A stretch of 64,000 bases of DNA from Clostridiaceae bacterium (GTDB lineage Bacteria; Bacillota; Clostridia; Oscillospirales; Acutalibacteraceae). Shown piece after piece: positions 15,371 to 23,433 of the stretch. Position numbers and translations under genes: made by a program. Position 1 is the stretch's first letter. The number at the start of each line of letters is the position of its first letter. The notes beneath the pieces were generated by a model that worked only from the letters and a program-made list of their open reading frames with translations, had not been told where the DNA came from and ran no database searches. Where the stretch lies: contig JAUMVO010000002.1 of assembly GCA_030530095.1 (NCBI GenBank), forward strand, positions 124,001 to 188,000. Reading direction: 5' to 3'.

Positions 15371-15733
15371 ATGTCAGAAAGTATAATGCTAAACAAATCA
15401 AAAGAATTCGCCGTTGATATAGTAAATATCTGCAAATCAGTAAAGTCCGTTCACAAAGAATCGGTTTTGACAAACCAATTACTTCGTTGTGGTACTTCAG
15501 TAGGAGCAAATATTTTTGAATCAAAATATGCTCAGTCAACCGCTGACTTCATTTCAAAAATGCAAATCGCCCTTAAAGAGTGTTACGAAAGCGAATACTG
15601 GCTTGAGCTGTTGTTCAAAACTGATTATATCAACGAGGAAGACTATAAAAAGCTCAACGATGAGTGCGGCAATATTAGAAGAATGCTGATTTCTTCAATC
15701 AACACATCAAGGCAAAAAGGATATAATCAATGA
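15371..15733 (+). CDS. Free-standing four-helix-bundle protein (23S rRNA IVP family)
   Basis: A 120-residue, mostly helical protein of the S23/IVP family (TIGR02436-type by recollection). Hallmarks are a first helix near KSKEFAVDIVNICK, LTNQLLRCGTSVGANIFESK (about 35-54), a third helix with DFISKMQIALKECYESEYWLELL, and a final helix ending MLISS. Relatives are encoded in intervening sequences of 23S rRNA or act as Avd in diversity-generating retroelements; they form pentamers and bind nucleic acid. Here there is no rRNA and no reverse transcriptase. AGGAG lies 7 nt before the ATG. The stop overlaps the cca start (ATGA). The gene is visibly more A+T-rich than its neighbours, suggesting recent arrival. 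Confidence 0.85.
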   Translation: MSESIMLNKSKEFAVDIVNICKSVKSVHKESVLTNQLLRCGTSVGANIFESKYAQSTADFISKMQIALKECYESEYWLELLFKTDYINEEDYKKLNDECGNIRRMLISSINTSRQKGYNQ

Positions 15734-17064
15734 CATTCTCACTCCCACCGCAAGTAAATAATGCTATACGGCTGTTGAAAGACAACGGCTTTGAGGCGTA
15801 TTGCGTGGGCGGCTGCGTGCGCGATATGGTTATGAAGAAAGAGCCGCACGACTATGACATTACAACCAGTGCGGCACCCGAGGAAATGAAGCGGGTTTTT
15901 GACGGTTTTCGCGTTATCGAAACGGGCATTAAACACGGCACGCTTACCGTACTTTCCGACGGTATGCCGCTTGAAATAACGACTTACCGAGTTGACGGCG
16001 AGTATCTTGACAACCGCCATCCCGATACTGTCACCTTCTCACGCGAGCTTAAGGACGACTTGTCAAGACGCGACTTTACGGTAAACACGCTCTGCTATAA
16101 TGAGGACGAGGGAATTATTGACCTTTTCGGCGGTATTGAGGACATTAACAATAAAACCATACGCTGTGTCGGAGAGCCCGATAAACGCTTTTCAGAGGAT
16201 GCGTTACGTATAATCAGGGCGTTACGCTTCGCGGCAGTGCTCGGATTTGAAATAGAGCCCGAAACTGCAAAAAGTATATTAAAGAATAAAGACCTGCTTT
16301 CAAACATAGCCATCGAACGAATCAGAGACGAATTCACAAAGCTTATCTGTGCAAATAAGGTTCACGGACTTCTCAATGAATATCACGCCGTAATCGAGGT
16401 GTTTTTGCCCGAAATCGCGGCTTTGCGCGGCTGTGAGCAGAACACGCCATACCACATCTACGACGTCTTTGAGCACACTTTACGGGCTGTTGACGGAATT
16501 GAAAGCGATAAGGCACTCAGGCTGACAATGCTTCTGCACGATATCGCCAAGCCCGTTTGTAAAAAGACCGACGAAAACGGTCAGGACCACTTCAAGGGAC
16601 ACGCGCTCGTCGGTTCCGGCGAAGCGCTCAATATACTCAAACGCCTTCGATACGATAACAAGAGCGTTGATAAGGTCTGCAAGCTGATTGCGATACATTC
16701 CCTGCCCGTTCCAAACACCAAGGCGGAAGCCAAGCATTTTCTGAACGAGCACGGAGTTGAAAACAGTTTGGATTATATTAAAGTCAGGTTTGCTGACCTT
16801 TCCGCAAAGGCAAACCCGCACTGTCAGGATGAAAGGCTCAAGCGCTTCAGAGGTTTTATTGATGAGATAACAGCCGGTAATGAGTGCTTTACTCTCGCAC
16901 AGCTTGAAGTCAACGGAAACGATTTGAAGGAAATAGGCATAACGAACGGCAAAGCGATTAACCGCGTGCTGTCGGTACTGCTGACAGAGGTAATTGAGGA
17001 AAGCATTGAGAACAAAAAAGAAGCCCTTCTTAAAAGGGCGAAAGAATATGCAAAAACGCAATAA
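15730..17064 (+). CDS. cca: CCA-adding tRNA nucleotidyltransferase
   Basis: A 444-residue class II nucleotidyltransferase that adds or repairs the CCA end of tRNAs. The active site shows CVGGCVRD (25-32) and the metal-binding pair D41 and D43 (DYDIT). The RRDFTVN and RIIRALRFA motifs come next, and an HD-type domain follows in the middle (LLHDIAKP). Length and order suit the bacterial CCA enzyme with an HD domain. Its start overlaps the preceding gene by 4 nt and its ribosome site (AAGG) lies inside that gene, so the two appear translationally coupled. Confidence 0.93.
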   Translation: MTFSLPPQVNNAIRLLKDNGFEAYCVGGCVRDMVMKKEPHDYDITTSAAPEEMKRVFDGFRVIETGIKHGTLTVLSDGMPLEITTYRVDGEYLDNRHPDTVTFSRELKDDLSRRDFTVNTLCYNEDEGIIDLFGGIEDINNKTIRCVGEPDKRFSEDALRIIRALRFAAVLGFEIEPETAKSILKNKDLLSNIAIERIRDEFTKLICANKVHGLLNEYHAVIEVFLPEIAALRGCEQNTPYHIYDVFEHTLRAVDGIESDKALRLTMLLHDIAKPVCKKTDENGQDHFKGHALVGSGEALNILKRLRYDNKSVDKVCKLIAIHSLPVPNTKAEAKHFLNEHGVENSLDYIKVRFADLSAKANPHCQDERLKRFRGFIDEITAGNECFTLAQLEVNGNDLKEIGITNGKAINRVLSVLLTEVIEESIENKKEALLKRAKEYAKTQ

Positions 17065-17068
17065 AATA

Positions 17069-17094
17069 CTGCCGGAGAAAAAGTTCTCCGGCAG
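17069..17094. terminator. Bidirectional terminator between cca and lipoprotein gene
   Basis: A 10-bp stem CTGCCGGAGA/TCTCCGGCAG (17069-17078, 17085-17094) with T-rich sequence on either strand. It serves the two convergent genes. Confidence 0.88.
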
Positions 17095-17107
17095 CCTTTA
17101 TTTGTAC

Positions 17108-17731
17108 TTATTTTTCAAAAGAAATCACATAACTGTCATGCGAATACTCGTCACTGTAAAAATAACCGACATTTTCTTCAGTATTTATTAAATTCAGAGT
17201 TAATTCCACATTCTCACAACTGTTATAAAGCTCATCGGAAACCGAAGCATAAACGATAAGCGGTAATGTTTGAAGCGATTTAACACTTCCGTAAAATGAA
17301 TTACCGTCAACATCTTCGGCATCCATATTAGCAGGTACGCGATATTTACCGTTAATTAAGACTTCCGCTTCACCGCAGTATGTAATGTCTAGGACCTCAC
17401 CGGCAAGATTTTTAATCTCGCCGCGGACAACGAAATACTTTTCACCGTCGTTATCAGACAAATAAGAATATACGCCGTTTGTATTTGAGGGCAGAATCTC
17501 CTCGCACCATTCACAAGACGTTAACGTAATTGTCATTACTTCTCCTACGGTAAACTGCTCGTTAAGCGTAACGGATATTCTGGAATCGGCAGGTGCCTGA
17601 GTTGTATCCGCAGTATTATCTGTTATCGGATTCGCGTTTTGACTTGGATTATTATTTGTTGATTGCTGACCGCAAGAAGCCAATAAAAAGATGAAAACCA
17701 AACTTAATACAATTGCAAATACTTTTTTCAT
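17108..17731 (-). CDS. Putative lipoprotein, DUF4352-like
   Basis: A 207-residue secreted lipoprotein from the ATG at 17731; GGAGG lies 7 nt ahead, whereas it would touch the ATG at 17737. The signal peptide ends in a lipobox (LLASC). An Asn/Thr/Gln-rich linker follows, then a beta-rich domain at about 55-205 with the layout of DUF4352 immunoglobulin-like extracellular domains (VGEVMTITLTS, KYFVVRGEIKN). No enzyme motif is seen. It is probably anchored to the outer face of the membrane. The gene has its own promoter. Confidence 0.8.
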   Translation of the reverse strand: MKKVFAIVLSLVFIFLLASCGQQSTNNNPSQNANPITDNTADTTQAPADSRISVTLNEQFTVGEVMTITLTSCEWCEEILPSNTNGVYSYLSDNDGEKYFVVRGEIKNLAGEVLDITYCGEAEVLINGKYRVPANMDAEDVDGNSFYGSVKSLQTLPLIVYASVSDELYNSCENVELTLNLINTEENVGYFYSDEYSHDSYVISFEK

Positions 17732-17753
17732 TTTCATTCCTCCTTTTTTTGTA

Positions 17754-17782
17754 ATTATAACACACTACAAAAACAGCGTCAA
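17754..17782 (-). promoter_or_regulatory. Promoter of the lipoprotein gene
   Basis: On the minus strand TTGACG (17777-17782), a 17-nt spacer and TATAAT (17754-17759). Confidence 0.85.
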
Positions 17783-17799
17783 TCTTAAAAAGAAAAAAC

Positions 17800-17827
17800 G
17801 AACGCCGAAAGCACAGTCTCGGCGTTC
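17800..17827 (-). terminator. Terminator of the greA-lysS transcript
   Basis: Stem GAACGCCGA/TCGGCGTTC (17800-17808, 17819-17827) followed on the minus strand by a T-run. A second hairpin with AAAACGG and CCGTTTT feet lies nearer the lysS stop (about 17857-17908). Confidence 0.82.
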
Positions 17828-17910
17828 TCTTGCACTAAAAACGAAATAAATAATTGCCTTTGAAAACGGTGTACACTTACGAAACGTCCTTTACGGATAG
17901 CCGTTTTTAC

Positions 17911-19416
17911 TTATTCCTTAGTTGACTTAAGCGTGGGGAAAAGAAGCACGTCGCGGATTGACGGCGAATCGGTAAGAAGCATTACCATTCTGTCAATGCC
18001 GTAGCCGATACCGCCTGTGGGCGGCATGCCGAGTTCAAGCGCATAAAGGAAGTCCTCGTCGGTGGTGTTGGCTTCCTCGTCGCCGAGTGCAAGCTGCTCC
18101 TCCTGAGCCTTGAAGCGTTCACGCTGGTCGATAGGATCGTTAAGCTCGGAATAGGCGTTTGCCATCTCCCAGCCGTTCATAAAGAACTCGAAACGCTCAA
18201 CGTAATCGGGATTTCCAGGCTTTTTCTTGGTAAGCGGCGAAATCTCAATCGGATGATCCATTACGAAGGTCGGCTGAATGAGATGCTCCTCAACGAATTC
18301 CTCAAAGAAGAGATTGAGTATATCTCCCCTCTTATGTCTCTGCTCATATTCAACGTGATGCTCGTCGGCTGCCTTTCTGGCTTCTTCAAGCGTCTTGATT
18401 TCGCTGAAATCAACTCCCGAGTATTTCTTGACGGCATCTACCATTGTGATTCTCTCAAATGGCTTGCCTAAGTCCATTTCAACGCCCTTATAGCTTATCG
18501 TAGTAGTACCGAGAACCTCGTTGGCAACGTAGCGGAAAAGATTTTCCGTAAGGTCCATCATGCCGTGGTAGTCTGTATATGCCTGATAGAGTTCCATGAG
18601 CGTAAACTCGGGGTTGTGTCTTGTATCAATACCCTCATTACGGAAAACACGTCCGATTTCATAAACTCTCTCAAGTCCGCCTACGATAAGTCTCTTCAAG
18701 TAAAGTTCAAGCGAAATACGAAGCTTGAAGTCCTCGTCAAGCGCGTTGTGGTGAGTTTCAAACGGTCTTGCCGCCGCGCCGCCCGCATTGGAAACGAGCA
18801 TGGGAGTTTCAACCTCCATAAAGCCCTGAGTATCAAGATAACGGCGGATTGCGCTGATAATCCTGGAACGCTTGATAAAGGTATCCTTCGACTCGCCGTT
18901 CATTATAAGGTCGATATAACGCTGTCTGTAACGAGTATCGGTATCGGTAAGTCCGTGAAACTTCTCGGGTAAAATCTGAAGGCTCTTTGAAAGCAGAGTG
19001 AGCTTGGAGGCGTGAATTGAAATCTCGCCCGTCTTTGTCTTGAAAACCTCGCCCTCAATACCGACGATATCGCCGATATCCATTTTCTTGAAAGCCTTGT
19101 ATTCTTCCTCGCCTATTGAATCTCTGGCGACATAGGACTGAATATTGCCCTTAAGGTCCTGAATATTACAGAAGGAAGCCTTGCCCATGATACGCTTTGA
19201 CATCATTCTGCCTGCAACGGTGACAACCGTGCCCTCAAGGGAGTCAAAATTCTCCTTGATATCGGTGCTGTGATGAGTTACGTCAAACTTGGTTATTACA
19301 AACGGGTCGTTACCGTTCTGCTGTAAATCGGTAAGCTTGTCCCTTCTGATTTTAAGAAGCTCGCCTATATTCTGCTGAGGCTGCTGATTTTGCTGATTGT
19401 TCTGATTATCTGACAT
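17911..19416 (-). CDS. lysS: Lysyl-tRNA synthetase, class II
   Basis: Charges tRNA-Lys with lysine; 501 residues from the ATG at 19416, set 9 nt from AAAGG (the ATG at 19425 almost touches that site). After an Asn/Gln-rich start, an OB-fold anticodon-binding domain runs to about residue 150. The class II catalytic domain follows, with motif 2 ([14 protein letters not shown]) and motif 3 ([13 protein letters not shown]) near the end. It is downstream of greA, as in many Firmicutes. A hairpin sits between the two genes. Confidence 0.96.
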   Translation of the reverse strand: MSDNQNNQQNQQPQQNIGELLKIRRDKLTDLQQNGNDPFVITKFDVTHHSTDIKENFDSLEGTVVTVAGRMMSKRIMGKASFCNIQDLKGNIQSYVARDSIGEEEYKAFKKMDIGDIVGIEGEVFKTKTGEISIHASKLTLLSKSLQILPEKFHGLTDTDTRYRQRYIDLIMNGESKDTFIKRSRIISAIRRYLDTQGFMEVETPMLVSNAGGAAARPFETHHNALDEDFKLRISLELYLKRLIVGGLERVYEIGRVFRNEGIDTRHNPEFTLMELYQAYTDYHGMMDLTENLFRYVANEVLGTTTISYKGVEMDLGKPFERITMVDAVKKYSGVDFSEIKTLEEARKAADEHHVEYEQRHKRGDILNLFFEEFVEEHLIQPTFVMDHPIEISPLTKKKPGNPDYVERFEFFMNGWEMANAYSELNDPIDQRERFKAQEEQLALGDEEANTTDEDFLYALELGMPPTGGIGYGIDRMVMLLTDSPSIRDVLLFPTLKSTKE

Positions 19417-19435
19417 ATTTAACATCCTTTAACAA

Positions 19436-19456
19436 AAGGGCGGTTATGCCGCCCTT
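19436..19456 (-). terminator. Stem-loop between greA and lysS
   Basis: An 8-bp stem AAGGGCGG/CCGCCCTT lies in the greA-lysS gap. On the minus strand it is followed by only a short T-run and then the lysS ribosome site, so it looks like an attenuating or processing hairpin. Confidence 0.6.
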
Positions 19457-19469
19457 GAATTACAGTCAA

Positions 19470-19940
19470 TTATTTTGAAATCGCGGTAATCTTATAGGTT
19501 ACTTCGCCGTTAGGTGTTTCAACAACTACCTTGTCGCCGACCTTGTGTCCCATAAGAGCCTTACCGACGGGGCATTCGTCGGAGATTTTGCCGTTGATCG
19601 GATCCGCCTGAGCGAAGCCGACAATTCTGAATTCCTTCTTCTGCTTCTTGGAATCGGTAATAGTAACCTTTGAGCCTATATGAACGTTCTTTGTACCTGC
19701 CGAAGATTCGTCAAAAATCTTGGCGTTTTTAATCATATTCTCGATTTCGCTGATGCGTGCTTCCAGTTTAGCCTGGTCGCTCATAGCTTCATCGTACTCG
19801 GAGTTTTCCGAAAGGTCGCCGTAGCTTCTGGCTACCTTTATTTTTTCGGCAGCTTCTTTTCTGCCGACTGTTTTCAACTGTTCGAGTTCGTCCTGTAACT
19901 GCTTAAGGCCTTCTGCGGTAAGTAAGGTTTCCTGAGGCAT
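19470..19940 (-). CDS. greA: Transcription elongation factor GreA
   Basis: A 156-residue factor that rescues backtracked RNA polymerase by stimulating transcript cleavage. It has the N-terminal coiled-coil (LKQLQDELEQLKTVGRKEAA) with the acidic tip region SYGDLSENSEYDEA, then the C-terminal FKBP-like domain (VHIGSKVTI, ISDECPVGKALMGHKVGD). Length is standard. It has a consensus promoter upstream and leads into lysS. Confidence 0.96.
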   Translation of the reverse strand: MPQETLLTAEGLKQLQDELEQLKTVGRKEAAEKIKVARSYGDLSENSEYDEAMSDQAKLEARISEIENMIKNAKIFDESSAGTKNVHIGSKVTITDSKKQKKEFRIVGFAQADPINGKISDECPVGKALMGHKVGDKVVVETPNGEVTYKITAISK

Positions 19941-19980
19941 AGTATAAAAAACTCCCTTCGTTTTTCTTTACAAGTTAAAT

Positions 19981-20009
19981 ATTATAATTGAAAACGGGGT
20001 TATTGTCAA
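19981..20009 (-). promoter_or_regulatory. greA-lysS promoter
   Basis: On the minus strand a full-consensus TTGACA (20004-20009), 17-nt spacer and TATAAT (19981-19986). Confidence 0.9.
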
Positions 20010-20045
20010 GCATAACAATATATATAATATTTTATACTATATATG

Positions 20046-20819
20046 TTATTTTACGGAATCTATAGCCTTGAAATCCGCGAACACCAGCTTCCCTAAGTTC
20101 TCAATACGGCAATATTTATAAAGAGCATAAACAAATTCAAGTTTATTGACTCCCTGCGGCGCGACAGCCTTGACATTATCGGGAATTTTAAGCTCATGTC
20201 CCCTGAAAACGTCGAGCAAGCCCGTTGACGGATTTTTAATGATAACGGTGTTGTTGAAAAGCTTGTAAAGATTGAACTGAGGCGAAATCGTAAAATCATA
20301 CGATGAAAGCTTGCCCGCGCTCTTGCCTATAATCACACTCAGACCGAATTCGTCATAGAGTCTGTCGCAGATTTCACTGTACGCCGACGGCTCGTCGGTC
20401 ACTACGGTTATTTCACCCGCATATTGCGATAATGCAGGCAAGTATTCAGAGTATTCACCCTTTTTATCAATAAAGCATAGCTTCAGCCGCGAATTGTCCG
20501 CGCACCTGCTTTTCAGAAGCTCCTGCGCTGTATTGATAAGCGCCGTCTGCAGAAAGCCCTCCGCTCTTATTCTTTTGAAGTACGCCGAAGCTTCGGCTTT
20601 TTCACCGCAGAATAAAACTCTGTCGGCGCAGCTGCCGAGAAGCTCGCGTATAACCGCAGGGTTGTCCTCGATCTGCTTACGGTAAATCTCGAGATAATAG
20701 AAAAAGGACTCCCCGCTAACATTTATGCGTTCAAGCATCGGCAAAGGCTTTTTGAAAACGTGGTGAATTCTTTTAATCAGGCTTTTCTCATCTTTGAGTA
20801 TTTTAACGACTGCGAACAT
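20046..20819 (-). CDS. Conserved-looking protein of unknown function
   Basis: A 257-residue cytoplasmic protein with no signal peptide. Segments such as DRVLFCGEKAEASAYF and ITVVTDEPSAYSEI suggest alternating strands and helices, perhaps Rossmann-like, but I do not recognise the family. It is last in the ftsE-ftsX-envC-S41 run. Its ribosome site (GAGGTG) is the 3' arm of the terminator that follows the S41 gene, so its expression may depend on readthrough. Function cannot be assigned. Confidence 0.65.
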   Translation of the reverse strand: MFAVVKILKDEKSLIKRIHHVFKKPLPMLERINVSGESFFYYLEIYRKQIEDNPAVIRELLGSCADRVLFCGEKAEASAYFKRIRAEGFLQTALINTAQELLKSRCADNSRLKLCFIDKKGEYSEYLPALSQYAGEITVVTDEPSAYSEICDRLYDEFGLSVIIGKSAGKLSSYDFTISPQFNLYKLFNNTVIIKNPSTGLLDVFRGHELKIPDNVKAVAPQGVNKLEFVYALYKYCRIENLGKLVFADFKAIDSVK

Positions 20820-20827
20820 AAAAAAAC

Positions 20828-20851
20828 ACCTCGCATAAAAATATGCGAGGT
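20828..20851 (-). terminator. Terminator overlapping a ribosome site
   Basis: A 10-bp stem ACCTCGCATA/TATGCGAGGT followed on the minus strand by seven T that run up to the ATG of the next gene at 20819. The GAGGTG of that gene lies in the downstream arm. Confidence 0.85.
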
Positions 20852-20869
20852 ATTTGAGTTTAATGATTA

Positions 20870-22069
20870 TCAGTTTGTGAGAAGTTCAAGCGCTTTCTGA
20901 TACTGAGGGTCTTCGCCCTGATCAAGTATCGCAAGCTTTGAAGCCTGCTCGCCTGACAGCTTGACCTCATAGTCGGGCGTTAAGCCGACGCCGTTGTAGC
21001 TCTTGCTGACATACGGCGTAATCTCGGCAACCGTAAGAATCAGCGCACCGCCGTCGCTTAACTGGAAGCTCTGCTGCATAGTGCCGTTGCCGGCAGTCTG
21101 CACGCCTACAAGCTGAGCCTTACCGAAATCGCGAAGGTCGCATGCAAAAAGCTCGGCAGGACCTGCTGTATTGCCGTTGACAAGCACCATCATTCTCATC
21201 TGTACGCTGTCGGCATCCGCAGTAAAGGTGTCGATAACCGCGCCCTCTTTATTGGTAGCGGTTGCGAGTGCGCCGTTGCCGTCGCTGGCAAGCGGAACAA
21301 GTACGTCAAGCGCATCACAGGCGTACTGAACCGTACCGTTTGACGTATCGCGGACGTCAAATATTACACTCGCCGCGCCGTCCTGCATAAGCGCCTTTAC
21401 GGCCTTTTCAAGCTGAGAAGCGGTGGTCGAATAGAAGTCGGTAATCTTGATATAGCCTACGGTTCCGTTCTTTGAGTAATACACACTTTGAGCGCTGTAG
21501 CCCTTGACGACGCCCGCCGCCTGCTCTTTTCCGTCGTGAACGAAACGAACGGAGATTGAGCTGAGTCGGTCGCCCGTAAGTTTTTCAATCAAATCCTTAT
21601 AGTTGTAAGCTGTGACCGTTTCCTCGTCAATTGCAACAATTCTGTCGCCCTTGGAAATACCTGCCTGAGCCGCGGGAGAGCCCTCGGAAACCTGAGCGGC
21701 AATTATTGCGGGATCGGAAGCGTCATAATACGCGATAATGCCTACGCCGACCTTCTCACCCTTAAGCTCATTTGAATATGTTTCGTATTCCTCAGCGGTA
21801 AGATAATAGCTGTACTTATCGCCCAGACCGTTTGCATAGCCCTCGGAAACCTGAGAATTAAGCAATCCCTCATTGACGAATCCGTAATAATTGGTACGGA
21901 CGATATCGTCAATTTCGGAAACGTTGGAGTACATTCTCGCTCTGTCGGGAAGATCCTTTATAAGATTGTTGTAGGTTTTCATGGAAACGCTCATAGTGAC
22001 GGCTACGGTTATCGCTATTGCGATAAACATTACCGCGAGAGCCAATCCAAGGGGAATTTTTCTGTTCAT
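20870..22069 (-). CDS. S41/CtpB-like protein lacking the catalytic dyad
   Basis: A 399-residue membrane-anchored protein: one N-terminal membrane segment (about 7-29), a helical region, a PDZ domain (about 95-175, with KVGVGI and GISKGDRIVAID), then an S41 peptidase fold (GYIKITDFYSTTA, AASVIFDVRDT, MVLVNGNTAGPAELFA). Active S41 proteases have GSASASE and TFGKG. Here the matching stretches are NTAGPAE and TAGNG, so the nucleophile Ser aligns with G303 and the general-base Lys with N328. The protein should be unable to cut peptides. It follows the EnvC-like gene in the ftsEX run, the place of ctpB in Bacillus, and may act as a binding or scaffold protein. Confidence 0.85.
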   Translation of the reverse strand: MNRKIPLGLALAVMFIAIAITVAVTMSVSMKTYNNLIKDLPDRARMYSNVSEIDDIVRTNYYGFVNEGLLNSQVSEGYANGLGDKYSYYLTAEEYETYSNELKGEKVGVGIIAYYDASDPAIIAAQVSEGSPAAQAGISKGDRIVAIDEETVTAYNYKDLIEKLTGDRLSSISVRFVHDGKEQAAGVVKGYSAQSVYYSKNGTVGYIKITDFYSTTASQLEKAVKALMQDGAASVIFDVRDTSNGTVQYACDALDVLVPLASDGNGALATATNKEGAVIDTFTADADSVQMRMMVLVNGNTAGPAELFACDLRDFGKAQLVGVQTAGNGTMQQSFQLSDGGALILTVAEITPYVSKSYNGVGLTPDYEVKLSGEQASKLAILDQGEDPQYQKALELLTN

Positions 22070-22095
22070 AGAAGCCCCTCTCTCGATAAGATTTA

Positions 22096-23433
22096 TCAGT
22101 TGTGCGGAACCGCGGGAATCCAGGGTTCGGGATTAACGCGGGAACCGTTGATAATTACCTCAAAATGAAGATGTGCGCCGGCATGGGGATTGTCGCTCGA
22201 CGGACGCGGATAAACGTTACCGGTGTTGCCGACATAGGCGATAATCTGTCCCTGAGCTACGTGTGAGCCCGAGGAAACTGCAACCGAGCTGCAGTGTGCG
22301 TAACGTGTGCTGACGCCGTTGCCGTGGTCGATGGTTACGAAGTTTCCGTAGCTCCACGATGAGCCCGAACCGCCGCCTGCAAATACTACCGTACCCGCTG
22401 CCGCGGCTCTGATAGCCTTGCCGTATGTATTGCCCGTGGCGCCCTTAGTTATAAGGTCGATGCCTTTATGGCCGGAATAACTGCCCCACCATGCGCTCGC
22501 TACAACGCCCGAATACTGAAGCGGTAAAATCATACCCTTCGACGAAACGGGATAGTCGCCTATCGAGTCTCCGCCTTCAATGGTACCCGAGCCCTGAGAA
22601 AGCAGTGCCGCCTGCTGACGGTTATACTCTTCCTCAGCCGCCTGAATAGAAGCAATAGCCTCTCTGTAAGCCGCGGTGCTCGCATCAAGCTTTGAGATTA
22701 CGCTCTCAATCTGACCGACCTTTTTCTCCATAGTGGCCTGCTTGGAAGCAATCTCGTTGCGTGAGGACTGAACCTCGCTGCGTTTTGAAACGATTTCGGC
22801 CTTCTCAGCCTCGATAGCAGCCTTTTTCTCCTCCTGCTCGGCCTTCTTCTGGGTGATTGATTCGAGCATTTCATTGAGGCTTTTAATCTCATTTTCAAGG
22901 CTTTCTATAACCTGAGCGTCGTGTCTGGAAATAGCCTGAACGAGTTCAAGTCTCGTAAGGAAGGATTCATAGTCCTCCGCTCCGAGGAGTATCTCAAGCG
23001 ATGAGGTCTCGCCCGCCATATACGACGCGCGCATTCTCTCGACAAGCAGATCATAGGTCTCGTCAATCTTTGCATTGAGCGAATCAATCTGAGCGTTGGT
23101 CTGATTAATTTCATCCTCAAGCTGAGTAATCTCGGCTTCGTACTGGCCGATAAGCTGATTCTTTGCCGAAATATCCTCATTGAGCGCGCCAATCTTGTCA
23201 TTATAGACATCAAGCTGATCCTGCATATCGTTGATGTCCTCCTGAAGCTCAGCAACAGACTTTTCCTGATCCGACTTCTTGGAATTGTTGGCGTCAATTT
23301 TCTTTTCGATTGCATCAATCTCGGCCTGGAAGTCTCTTGCGGCAGACGTCTTCATCGAAGTGCCGGTAAAGAGTACAACAAGAACCGTAAACATTGATAC
23401 AAGTCTTAAAAAGCTTTTTCTCTTATCATTCAT
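22096..23433 (-). CDS. EnvC/CwlO-type murein hydrolase with coiled coil and M23 domain
   Basis: A 445-residue secreted protein. A signal peptide or anchor (about 8-32) is followed by a long coiled coil (about 35-270, Glu/Lys/Gln-rich heptads), a short linker, and an M23 metallopeptidase domain (about 305-435). Zinc residues are in place: H322 and D326 (HKGID), H421 and H423 (HLH). Such proteins are switched by FtsEX and open peptidoglycan cross-bridges during growth and division. The start overlaps the ftsX stop by 8 nt, matching the functional pair. Confidence 0.93.
   Translation of the reverse strand: MNDKRKSFLRLVSMFTVLVVLFTGTSMKTSAARDFQAEIDAIEKKIDANNSKKSDQEKSVAELQEDINDMQDQLDVYNDKIGALNEDISAKNQLIGQYEAEITQLEDEINQTNAQIDSLNAKIDETYDLLVERMRASYMAGETSSLEILLGAEDYESFLTRLELVQAISRHDAQVIESLENEIKSLNEMLESITQKKAEQEEKKAAIEAEKAEIVSKRSEVQSSRNEIASKQATMEKKVGQIESVISKLDASTAAYREAIASIQAAEEEYNRQQAALLSQGSGTIEGGDSIGDYPVSSKGMILPLQYSGVVASAWWGSYSGHKGIDLITKGATGNTYGKAIRAAAAGTVVFAGGGSGSSWSYGNFVTIDHGNGVSTRYAHCSSVAVSSGSHVAQGQIIAYVGNTGNVYPRPSSDNPHAGAHLHFEVIINGSRVNPEPWIPAVPHN

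Noticed and set aside
15371-15733. Avd protein of a diversity-generating retroelement
   Set aside because: No reverse transcriptase, template repeat or variable repeat is seen in the surrounding sequence.
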